This document shows positions 32,523 to 43,652 of a DNA stretch of 64,000 nt, piece after piece; position 1 is the first letter of the stretch; every line of letters begins with the position of its first letter. The notes under the pieces are model-generated. The model ran no database searches. It was given only the letters and a program-made list of their open reading frames with translations, and had not been told where the DNA came from. The position numbers were made by a program, and so were the translations under genes. This DNA is from Mrakia gelida. Taxonomy: Eukaryota; Basidiomycota; Tremellomycetes; Cystofilobasidiales; Mrakiaceae. The stretch is from the NCBI GenBank assembly GCA_024345305.1, contig BRON01000020.1:1-64000 (forward strand), given 5' to 3'.

Positions 32523-34979
32523 TCAAAGCTTCCCACCTCCAACCTTCACCTCCGCCGCTCCAACCTTCGCGAGCTTCGCGATCCTCCAAGCCTTCACCGC
32601 CGAACTAGGTCTCCTCAAACTAACCAACATCCCCACAAGCGTCGTCAACAGGACCACGCTTCCCGCCTGATGAAGAGCCGCGAGCGGGGTGGGGACGAGG
32701 TAGATGAGGGTTGAGATTCCGAGGGCGACCTGAGCGGAGACGACGGTCGAAGCTGCTGAGAGCCATTGACCTGTTTGACGAGGGACGGAACGACGAGCGA
32801 GCGGGGAGTGGGAGATTCCTGTGAGGGCGATGATGGAGAGGAAGGCGACTGTTGCCTGTTGGTTGGGGAAAACGGAAACGGAGGAGGGGAGAGTTAGCGA
32901 ACGAGGGATGAAGGATGCGAGGTGAGACAAGGAGAAGGGTGGATGAAGAGAGAGCGAAAGAGGGAGAGAGGGAGAGAGAGAGGGGACGAACCATAACTCG
33001 ATGGTTGAACTGAACGGTCGTAGGGTTCTCGAGCAAGTTCCTCCACCAAGTATCGCTCTTGTCGGCGCGTCGAGCGTAAGCGGGATCGTACAGTTCAGGG
33101 AAAGGAGGGACGATCCCTTCTCCCATGTTGGGGAACTCGTTGTAGATCAATCCAGCGTCCAGTCCGGCGACGAAGGCACCTGGGAAAAGGAAGAAGGAAC
33201 GGCGAAGGGAAGGAAGAAGGAAAACGAAGAGACGCGTCAGTTTCGATTCGTTCGCTTTCCGCGTGAGAGTCGTCCTCTCCTCCTTCCCAGACTACTCAAC
33301 TACCAGAGAGGAGACGCAACAGAAGGCTAAGATGGGACGGGAACTCACCAGAAACAGCGGTAACCAGCACCAAAGCAGCCAACCCCCAAGCAGCCCTCCT
33401 GAAGACGTTCCTCCTCGTCAAACTCTCAATCACCTCCTTCACCACCACGCCTCCCTTCGGGTGAGCCAACCTCCATTCCTGCTTAGCGGCGAAAGCGGTA
33501 TGCATCATTCCAACGTAGAGGACGAGAGCGGCACCGAGATGAGCGGCGAGTCGGTATTGCGAGACACGAGGAGTGGAGTTGGGTCGAGACGAGAGGTGGT
33601 CGGCGTCCAGTCCAGAGGAGACCATGTACCATCCGAGGGCTCCCTGTGCGAGCGAAAACCAAGCCAACCAGGAGAAGAAGAAGAGGTTCAGAAGACGCGT
33701 CAAGAGAACAGAACAGATGAAAGGAACAGGGAACGCGAGAAAAAGAGAGACGAGACGAACCTGGAATCCGATTCCTCCAGCAAGACCGACGACCTTGAAC
33801 CGATCCCTAGACGAAAGACGACCTCGAGCGGCGAAATAGATTCCGGGGAGCACAAAGACGACTCCGATGAGACGACCGAGGTTTCGATGAGCCCATTCCA
33901 TGTAGAAGATGAACTTGAACTCCTCGAGCGAGATTTTGGCGTTGAGGCTGGAGGACAAGGGAGGGAGGGAAGGCGAGGGAAGGTCAGTTTCTGGAAGGAT
34001 CGAGAGGGAGAAGTATGGCGCGGACAGATGTAGGGTGACAGGGAGGCCGAGATGGGGTTACAGAATGGCGATGGGAGGGGAGGTTGGAGGAGAGGAGGGA
34101 GGGGGAAACATCCGATCAGTCCTCAGCTCGATTCGATTCGTTTCGATTCGAGCTCAACCGTTCGTTCAGATCGAGACGGAATATCTTCTCGTAGAGCCAG
34201 TAGACATATTCTACTTCCCTCTACATGATAGGAGCATCTCCAAATCCCTCAGGGAGGAGTTTCCACTTCATCGAGACCTCTAAAGATTTCGATCTCGATT
34301 CGATTTGGTTCGACTCGATGAGCTCTCCCCTCCCTCCCTCGTTCGTTCGCTCTCCCTCTGTCTCTACAGCTCAAGCCGACCAGCTCTACCACCACCCAAG
34401 CTGAAACTCCCATCCGACGAACCCTTCCCCTCGATCTCCCCTCCCTCCAAAACCAAAAGAAAGAAAGCGTGTTGTCTGAACTCACATCATCCCCTCCTCA
34501 CTCTTCTTATACTTGTCAAACTCCTCCTCCCACCCCTTCTTCCCCCTGGGCGGCAGCATCCCCTCGATAGGTCTCCACTCAGTTATACTCAATCCCGACT
34601 CTGTCAACCTCGTCAATCCTCCTACGACGATGATGGAGAACGTCAAGAACGAGCACAGGTAGAGCCAGTTCACCACAGCGGGAGTCGTAAGGCGAGGGAG
34701 GGGAGGTTCAACTGAGGGAGAGATGGGAGTGGTGGTGGTGGTGGCCAGAGAGCGACGCGATGAAGCTTTGAGGAGGGAGGTGGTCGAGGCGAGGGAGAGG
34801 GAGGGTCGTTGAAGGGAGGAGGTGGGAAGGAATCGGAAGACGGGGGTTGAGCTCGATGAGGTGAACGTCCTTCGAAGAGCGTTGAACGAAGACGAAGGAG
34901 GGAGGGATCGAGAGGTTGCGGCAAGCCTGCATATCGAGGGGAAGGAGGACAGAAACGAGGAGGGAGGAGGGCGAGCCAT
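32523..34979 (-). CDS. COX15: Heme A synthase COX15
   Basis: Inner mitochondrial membrane enzyme that oxidises the C8 methyl of heme O to give heme A for cytochrome c oxidase. The first about 100 residues are Ser/Arg/Leu-rich with few acids, a typical matrix import signal. Then comes the first membrane helix and the family block VGGLTRLTESGLSITEWRP, followed by GMLPPRGKKGWEEEF. Heme-ligand histidines are visible in YMEWAHRNLGRLIG, RLAAHLGAALVLY, QFNHRVM and LAALHQAGSV. The motif AFVAGLDAGLIYNEFPNMG is also diagnostic. Start ATG at 34979, stop at 32523; several introns of 80-200 nt. Convergent with the oxidase gene, 200 bp apart. Confidence 0.95.
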
Positions 34980-35253
34980 CTTTGCTTTGAGGCGGTTGGG
35001 AGAGAGGGAGGGAGGGAAGGAAGGGAACTCAAAAAGCGAGCTCGACGACTTTCAGCCTTCGGATGAGTTCGTGTTCCTTCGAAGTCGTCTCATTGGCTCC
35101 GAACGAACAACAAGCTCCTTCGACTCAAGCATGGGAAGGGGGTATGTGTAGGATAACAAGAGCGAGCAAAGGTGGTATGGTACGGTAAGAAAAGAAGAGA
35201 GCGTCGCTCCGTCTTCCCAAAGAAAGTCTATCGGAATCGCGTCTCTGACTCTC

Positions 35254-38200
35254 TCACGGCTCCCTCCCCCCTCCCACTCCACTAAGAGCAGCCAACCACT
35301 TCGCAAACACTCCCGCCCAATGCCCACCTGCTCCTCCTACTTCTGTCGTTCCAAGGAGGCGGTACCACCGGAGGGCGAAGAACGATCCGGCCAGGAGAGC
35401 GGAGAGGGTCGCGACTGTTAAGGGCACGACGGGTACGGTGGAGAGGGAGGAGGAAGGGGAGTTGGGGATGGCGGATTGACTGGGAGAGAAAGGGAAGGGA
35501 AAAGGGTGTGAGAAGAGGGATGGGGAGAGAGAAAGAGGGAGGGAAAGAGGAGGACGAACGGGTTCATGGCGACGCGACAGATTGCCAGCTGCGAGAGGAA
35601 GACGAACAAGGTGGATCAGCGACACTTTCCAGAACCGAACAAGAAGATAGATAATCTGCTCACCCAAAGATCGGCAGTTTGACCTTCGAAGAGCAAGAAA
35701 CGCGAGTCAGCTCTTCGTCTCATCTCGAAGCGTCGAACCCCCTTCCAAAAAGGAGATCGAGACACTCACCTTCTCTCACGCTGACCGATATCGGCACCTG
35801 CAGACCCAACCGTTTCGCGTACACGTCCGGCTGAACCTCGTGGCGTTGTTGAGCGAGATCGAGATCGGATTTGGTGGCGACGAAGATGCAGGGGATGTGG
35901 TTGAGTTTGTATTGTTGCTGCGATGCGGAACGACGAAACGACGGGATGAGAGGACTAGCGTTAGCATTCGAGAAGCGGAGAATGGGAGACGGCAAAGAGA
36001 GGGACGGGAGAGGCGAGAGTGGAGGAGGGAGGAAGAAACGAGAGAAAGAAGTCGAGACAGAGAAGGGAGGGACTCACCCGTAAATTCGAGATGTAAGAGA
36101 ACGAGTTGGTATCGCTCGAATCGAACACGTAGACGATCACGTCTGCCAGATCGAGCTTCTTGGAGGACCGAAGCGTTTCCGATTCGTATTTCGAGCCGAA
36201 CTCTTGGAGCTGTGAAGACGACGCGACGAGAAGGAGAAACGAAAGTGAGCAACGCGATTGCTCATCCCTTCAACGAGACTCAACCGAGCTCGACCTCGCA
36301 ACCAGATCCGAAACCAAATCAAGAACGCAGAACAAATCCACTCACCACCAAATACTTCTCCCCACCCCCTCTCTCCACGCCATTCACCACCGCCCTCCCC
36401 TTCCCCTCGGTACTACTCCACTCCTCCTCAAACCCTTTCCCAACGAAAGCTCTCAGCAAACTCGTCTTCCCCGCCCCCGCCGCACCAAGCACATAAACGT
36501 TGAACACGTTCCTCGTCACCTTCCCTGCTTTACGATCTGCTTTCCTCGAGCGGGTGAGGTGGAGGGCGGTGGTGGTTGGACGGTCGAGGGAGGAAGGGTA
36601 GGAGGAGTAGCCTAGGTAGCAGAGGTAGGAGAGGGTGGTTCGGTGGTCGAGGAGGGTGGTGAGGGACCATTGGGAGAGCCACTGTGCGAAGGGGGGAGGG
36701 GGGGGGAGAAGAAAGGGGTTAGAGAGAGGGTGAAGGAGTAAGTTCGGGGACGAAGAGGGAGCGAGGGAGGGGGAGGGAAGGGAGTAGGACAAACGCCTTG
36801 AAGAGTGACTTTGCCTCCTGTTGTGACGGTCGTGTCAGGGAAACCTGTTCCTGCCCATGGGTTTCCGGGGGAGGTGGAGAACAGAGCTTCGAGCTCGGAT
36901 TCGGAGAGGGCACCGTCTTGGTCCTGCGAAGTAACGCGTCGAACGAGGAAGAGAAACGGAGGGTTAGGACACGTCGGATCGATTCGACGCGAGAAACAGA
37001 GAATTGGGGGAATGATCTCACCTTGTCGAAGATCTCAAAGATCTCAGTCAAGAACTGGTACCCACTGGGACTGAGCTCGACCGAGCAGTCGTACGAGACG
37101 TCGAATCTGTCGCGTCGGACGGAGGGAAGAGAGATGTCAGCTCTTCGTCCACCACCTCACCGTCAGACAGGACTCCTTCCATCTCCAGCTTCCTATGCGC
37201 CCCTCGAAGCAACCCCTCTCCTCGCCTCCCACCCCCCTCGTTCAACAAAAACCGCATCGAAAACTCACCTAGGTCTCAGAATCTCCTCCCTCAACTCCAA
37301 ATCCTCCCCGTACCCGAAACTCGTCAACACGATCCAAATCGTATCCACCCTCCCTTGCTGAATGAACCTCGTATGGAAGTACAGGATCCCAGCCTCGTTG
37401 ATCCCGTTCTCCGAAACCATGGACGCGTCGTGGTCGGCGATGAGACGCGTGAGGCCGTCGATCTCTTGGAGTTGGAGAGGGGAGGAGAAGCATTTCCGCT
37501 GTGGTGGTAGGACGGGAAAGAGAGGTGGTAAGGGAGGGACGGGAGGGGAGAGGAATAATGAGGATGATGGATGGGAGCGAAAAGAGCGAGCGAGGAGGTC
37601 AGCTCCGAGTCGAGATCGAACGAACGGAAGAGAGGAAGGGGAAGCGAGGGGGAGAAAGATAGAAATCGGACGAACTTGGAACTCATTGAGTTCTGCTGGG
37701 TCTAGGACTCCATCCTTGTTGATATCGCAGAGCTTGAAGATTCTTCGAAGAGCGTCGACGCATTTTGGTTTGAGAGTCTGCCGAAGGGAGGGAAATGAAC
37801 GCGCGTCGAGATCAGCTCTTTCGTCCCTCCACCCTCTGATCTCTGCCACCTGCCCACCACGGAGAGCAGAGGATCATAAGAAGGTACTGACGTGTTCTCT
37901 CGAGTCGTATAGAGGAGCTAATGGGTAGCAGACGGCCTTGAGGGCGAAGAAGATGACCTCCGTCACGTTCGAGAGGAGTCGAGCTGAACATTCGACGCAG
38001 GCTTCGACCTCCTGTTGAACGAGAGCGAGCGGAAAGAGAGAGGAGAAGCAGTGTCAGATCTGAAGCGCGGAACAAAGAGTCAAACCGTAGAGCTCGTAGA
38101 GAAGAGCAAGCGAGAGACGAACCTTGAACTCGCTCATGATGGGCAGCACCTCGAGCTGGAGATCAGCCGCCGTGACCTCTCCATCCCGCTTGTCGATTTT

Positions 38201-39001
38201 GTTTCCACAGAGTATCACAGGAACCTGTAGTGGGGACGTATTGACGCAAGAGTCAGTCCAGCTTCGCGCCAGTGAGCGGGAAAAGAAGCGCCGCGAGCGA
38301 GCTCGACCTGTTTGACTCACGTTGACTCCTTGTCCTCGAATGTACGGAAGCCACCACGCTGCAAGCCTGTCGAACGAGCCTGGTTGATCTATACTGTAAA
38401 CGATGACGATGACGTGGGCTTTCCGAAGTTCAGAGTCGAGATGGGGACGATCTGCTGGACGGGCTGGTTTAGGAGAAGGAACGAATGAAGAGAGGGAGGG
38501 AGGGAAGAGCCAGTCAGCTCGAGTCGAAAGGAGGTGAGCGAGAGAGAGAGAAGGACGAACGTGATGAATCTACGACTGTTGCGGTGACTCCATCGAGACA
38601 GTCAGGGATGGTGACTTCTGGTATCACTCTAGGGATCTGAGAGAAGGAGAAGACGCGGGAAGAGACGAGCGAGCGAGAATGAGCTCTGATCGGACCGGCG
38701 AAGGGAGGGAAGCGAGAGGGAGGACGGACGTTTTCTACGAAGGATCGTTTGAGAAACTGAATCAAACGAGAGAGAGGGGTGAGTCGGTGATAAAGAGATA
38801 AGAGATAACGACAGATGAGCTCACTGATGTGATGATGGTTGATTTGCCGACTCCCTCTGAGCAAAGGGAAGGAAGGGAAAGAACGAGGTCAGCTCTCGTT
38901 TTCCTTCCCTTTCTTTTGTTGAGCTCGTTCGCTCGTGGATAAGGAGGAGCAAAGAGATACTAACCATCTCCTACTAGGAGAACTCGCACGTCTCTTCGCA
39001 T
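35254..39001 (-). CDS. GEM1: Mitochondrial Rho GTPase GEM1 / Miro
   Basis: Tail-anchored outer-membrane GTPase that controls mitochondrial shape, inheritance and ER contacts. All four parts are present: first GTPase (MRRDVRVLLVGDEGVGKST, CGNKIDKRD), EF-hand pair (DINKDGVLDPAEL and DKDQDGALSESEL, both with intact Ca ligands), second GTPase (YVLGAAGAGKTSLLR, ATKSDLD) and a C-terminal membrane helix (VPLTVATLSALLAGSFFAL) followed by a short tail. The first G1 motif is split by an intron after GDE's first base. The gene has about 16 exons; start ATG at 39001, stop TGA at 35254. A GCTGAC-type branch is visible in most introns. Confidence 0.95.
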
Positions 39002-39500
39002 GCTTCAGAAAAGGAGGGTGGGTTGCCGAGACGGAAGGGACGGAGGGAGCTGGACGGCGAAGGAGGAGAGCGTCGAGCGAGCGAGGGAGGAGGACGGTGC
39101 GCGGAACAAGTCGTCCAGCTAAGAGGTGGCTTCTTGAGACGAGCGAGAGTAGGGGATGGTGGAGCAGAAGGGGAGGGAAGAGGAGAGACGGCGGCCGAAG
39201 CGAGGAAAACGAGGTTGATGGAGTTGAAGGTCGACTTGAGAGCGAGGAAGACAAGGGAGAGAAGAAGGAGGAAGAAGGAGGACGAGCTCACCTCGAACCG
39301 CATCCCCCTTCCCTCCTCCGTCGCCTAAGCAATCGCTCAAACTTTCCTTTTTCAAGCTCGGATCTGAACCAGTGAGTACCTCTCCATATTATCTATACGA
39401 TCAAATCGAAAATCACCGAGCTGACCTCTTTCGTCGCGTCTGTTTCGCTCGTCCTTTCCCCAGCTCGACGACCTCTCCTTCCCCTTCGCCCTCCTTCAAG
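39002..39500. promoter_or_regulatory. Divergent promoter region with probable 5' leader intron of the deacetylase gene
   Basis: 499 bp between GEM1 and the histone deacetylase gene. A GTGAGT donor at 39372, a GAGCTGACC branch and a CCCCAG acceptor ending at 39463 mark a probable 92-nt intron in the deacetylase leader. The rest is G/A-rich on the + strand with open frames that I regard as chance. Confidence 0.5.
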
Positions 39501-42500
39501 ATGTCGAACGATCACTCCATGGCTGAAGAGATCTCCATCGACTCCATCTTTCCCCCCTCCCCTGGTCCATCTCACCAACACCACCACCACCAGGATCCAT
39601 CTCCTCCTGGAGGCCAACCTGAGGCAGGACCGTCTCGACTGCCTGCTCGCACCTCGAGTTCCTCCCCTCAACCTGGCCATCTCTCCCCTCATCCAGCAAC
39701 GCTCCGATCTCCATCTCCATCTCATCAGCCACAGTTCACTCCCATCTCCTACACCGGTTACGTCTACGATCCTCGAATGCTCCTCCACTCAGAATCGGAT
39801 CAGTACACGGACGCTTCGACGACGCTCCATCCCGAGAAACCAGAGAGGATCTCAGGCATCTATTCGAAACTCCAGGGCGGAGGTTGCCTGTCGAGAATGA
39901 AGAAGATCAAGATCCGAGAAGTCACCAAGGCAGAGATCGAACTCGTTCACGTTCAAGGTCACTGGGAGAAGGTCCTCCTCATCGAAAGTGAGCTCAACTC
40001 AACTCCAACCCTCTCCCTTCCCTTCCTCCTCTCTCTCCAGCTCACCTCCCCCTTTCCCTTCTTCAACCCGACCCTCCCACAGCCGCCGACGCCTCCGACA
40101 TAGCCATGACCCTCGCCTACTACGAAGGACTCTCCCTCTACATCAACCCCAACTCCCCCCTCTGCGCTCGTCTCTCAGCAGGAGGAGTTATCGAAACAGC
40201 TCTCGCCGTCATGGACGACACAACCAACATCCGAAACGCGTTCGCGATCGTCAGACCACCAGGACATCATGCTGAACCTAACGAGCATATGGGATTCTGC
40301 TTCTTCAACAACGTTTCCGTCGCAGCCAGGGTCGTTCAGCAGAGGTTCGGGAGGGGGATCAGGCAGGTTATTGTGGATTGGTGAGTGTCCGAGAGATCAT
40401 GCTTCTACTGACTGCGATAGGTCGAAGCTAACTCGATACCTTCGCCGTTTTGTTGTAGGGACGTTCATCATGGTTCGTCTTTTCGCTTCTTCCATTCCAA
40501 GACTCGAGACGAGACGAGGTCCTCTCCTTAACGTATCGTCGTTCGTCGCGTCTGACCTCCCTCTCTCCTCTCCCCTCTCCCATCTCTCCCTCGTTCCTCC
40601 CTCTCCTCATCGTCCTTCCTCCTCCGATACCACTACCATTCCCTCTTCCCTCAACCTTTCACCTCTCCCCTCCTTCCTCTTCTCCTTCCGACGCCCACAG
40701 GAAACGGAACCCAACGAGCCTTCTACTCCGACCCCTCGATCCTCTACGTCTCCCTCCACCGCTACGACAACGCTTCGTTCTACCCCTCTTCGACCTACGG
40801 ATCCATCCACTCGTGCGGAGAAGCAGACGGAATCGGTCGAACGGTCAACATCGGTTGGGAAGGAGGAGGGAAGAACGATGCAGATTACCTCTACGCGTTT
40901 CAGAAGATCGTGTTGCCGATTCTGTACGAGTTCGCGCCGGATTTGGTGTTTGGTGAGTCTCTACAATTCCCTTCCTTTGCCCTTGTGGAAGGGATGGGGA
41001 TGCGACGAAGGAGAGGGTGTTGAAGAGGACGAGGGGGAGGGGTAAGTGACGCGAGCTGACTTGGGCTCTTCGTTTCGATCCTTTCGAACGCGGTGAACCA
41101 CAGTCTCTGCTGGATTCGACGCCGCCCAAGGAGATCCACTCGGAGGATGCAGCGTCTCGCCTGCTGGATACGCTCACATGCTTCACATGCTGATGGCTCT
41201 CGCGAAGGGGAAGGTTGTCGTCGCACTCGAGGTTCGTCCGACTTCACTGCCATCTTTCCCCTTTCGCCCTCCCTTTTCCTTCACCCCTCGTTTCCCCGCC
41301 TCACCTGCTGACCTTGTTTCTCGTCTCTCCTCGTTCGCTGGGAATCAGGGAGGCTACAACGTCGACGCCATCTCGAACTCAGCCCTCGCCTGCACTCGAG
41401 TCCTCCTCGGAGATCCTCCAGAGATGCTCGGTCCTTTGACAGCATCGGATTCGGCAACGCAGACGGTTCACGACGTTGCGAGGGTCCAAGGGAAGTACTG
41501 GAAGTCCATCGATCCGAAGGCGTGTGAGCCGAGGGAATGTGAGTCGACGCGTCCTTCTCCCCTTGCCTCCTCTCGGTCGAACGCTGACGGCTTCTTATTA
41601 TCTTCTTTCGACCAGCCTTCCGAGACGAGGAAGATCTCACGTTCGACATTCCCAGTGAGTAACGAACTCCTTCCTCGACTCGAACGGTCTTTCTTCCTTG
41701 TCTCCCTTGCTGACTCCTTGTTCTCGCGCGTCCAGAACTCCTCCTCGCCTACCGAAACCAACACCTCTACGCCCGTTACAGGCTATGCACCTTTCCTCTC
41801 GTGACTCCCGAGCTGGAACGAGTGTTCGCTGAGCACGTCGTCTGCTCGTAAGCCCCGTCGCGTCCCCCTCCTCCTCCTCGTCCACATCTGACGTGATTCC
41901 TACCTTCGTTTGATCTTCTCCTCCCAGGGATAACGTGCTCGTTGCCAAGACGGTCGTTCTCTTCGTTCATGATCTGTGAGTCGACATTCATCCCGTCGTC
42001 ATCATTCTCGAACACCCTTTCGGCCGCTGATTTTTCCTCTGTTCGTTCTTCAGCGCCTCCATCAAGCTCTCGGACTTCAAGCCAGAGGATCTAAGGATCA
42101 GCAAGGAGTACGACTACATCGTTCGTTGACCATCTTCCCTTCTCCCTCTCATCTTGCTCGTGCTGATGCTCGACTCCACTCACTTCGCTTTCCAGGTCGA
42201 TACGTCCGACCTCATCCTCAAATGGGCTACTTCAAGCGACCCCGTCGACGGACTCGGAAGAGGTCAACCGGTTGCCGTCATCGACATCAACCTCCCCTCG
42301 TCGTTCCCTGAAGCTCTCGATCCCCACAAGGGAGTGAGTCCTCCGTCTCGTCTCGCTCATTTCTCTCTTCCTTCGTCTCTCGAGCTTACTCGCCTCATTC
42401 GTTCTCACTTGTAGATCACGATCAAGACCAGCAAGGAAGCCACCAAGCCCTTCACCTCCCTGCTCGAGTACATCTGGGACAACCTTCTCGAGTGAGTTTG

Positions 42501-43232
42501 GCTCGAGCGACTTCCAGCAAACTGCAGCGTTTCGAAGCTGACGCCTCTCGCCTTTGCATCCTCCTCCCAGCCTCAAAGCAGCCGACACCAACATCATCCT
42601 CGTCGGAAGTGGAACGGGCTGTGAGGCTTTGATGTCGTTGCTTCCTAAGCGAGGTGAGCATCGAACACCTTCCCTTCCAAACGTCGCGCCGGCCTTTCGT
42701 CTCTGACTCGACGCGTCCCTTCTTCGTCTCTCCCTCTAGCCGTCGAGGAAAAAGTCAAAGCCTTCGTTCAAGTCCACGGAATGGACGCTCCCGCCAAGCT
42801 CGCATCAGGGGACAAGAGAGAATGGTTCAACAAGGTTCGTTCCTTTTCTCTTCCCTGTCTCTCTCCTTCTCGCGCTTCACTCGACGTCTGACTCCCCTCC
42901 CCTCGTTTTAAAACCTCCAGGTCTCCTACCGAATCACCCCCGCCGGACACCCCGTCCACGAAGAAGCCCAGAAGAAGAAGTACGGACCTCTCCACACGTC
43001 TGGTAAGCTAAGCTCGCCTTTCTCGCCCTTTTCTTCACGCTCGCTCGCTTCTCTCTCTTGCTGACCTTCATCTCGCTCTTCTGCGCGGCGTGTTCTTTCT
43101 TCCTCAGCCCAAAAAGAGCCTCTCCTGGTCCTTAAGCATGCCCTCCCAGAGATCAAAACCTTCGTCTCGAACGCTCTTTACACGTCGGACGCGAACTACA
43201 TTTCTGGGCGGCTCGCTGGAGCGTCGCTTTGA
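39501..43232 (+). CDS. HDA1: Class II histone deacetylase with Arb2-like C-terminal domain (HDA1/Clr3 type)
   Basis: Zinc-dependent histone deacetylase of the yeast Hda1 / fission yeast Clr3 class, acting in gene silencing. After a Ser/Pro/His-rich disordered N-terminus the catalytic domain shows GYVYDPRMLLH, RPPGHHAEPNEHMGFCFFNN, WDVHHGNGTQ, SAGFDAAQGDPLGG and LEGGYN, so the charge-relay histidines and zinc ligands are intact. The C-terminal half (from about DNVLVAKTVVLFVHDL to NIILVGSGTGCEALMSL) matches the Arb2 domain found in this class. About 15 exons, several below 60 nt (for example the FRDEEDLTFDIP exon). Start ATG 39501, stop TGA 43230-43232. A leader intron likely precedes the start. 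Confidence 0.95.
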
Positions 43233-43652
43233 TTTCTTTCTTCCTTTCAACCTGGCTTCGTCGTTTCTCCTCTTCTATGGGTTCTTGTTTCCTCTTGTCC
43301 GTCTTTGATATCCTCTTGCATACTACATATCTCCTCGCCTCTTTCGCTTTCGTTTCGCATCAGTCGATCCATGCTCTTCAGTCCTCCCTCGAGCTCGCGT
43401 CTTTCTCCAGATGGAGTCGTCGGTGAGAGTATACAACGATGGTGATATAATAACAACATAGCGAGTGACTAGGGAACAAACGAGTGTGGGTGGGCAGCGA
43501 GAGAGCGGGATCAAGCAACGAGGAAGAACGTGTTTTTGGTTTGAGAGGAGACGAGATACAGAGTACAAGCAAGGACGTGATAAAAGATAAGAACGTAAGA
43601 TGTGCGAACCAAAAAAAAAAGAGAGACGAGAACGAGATACGGAAAGCTAGAG
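43233..43652. other. Shared 3' region of convergent genes
   Basis: 420 bp between two stop codons, T-rich next to the deacetylase gene and A-rich next to the membrane protein gene (a run of ten A at about 43611). It must hold both poly(A) signals; no gene is seen. Confidence 0.5.
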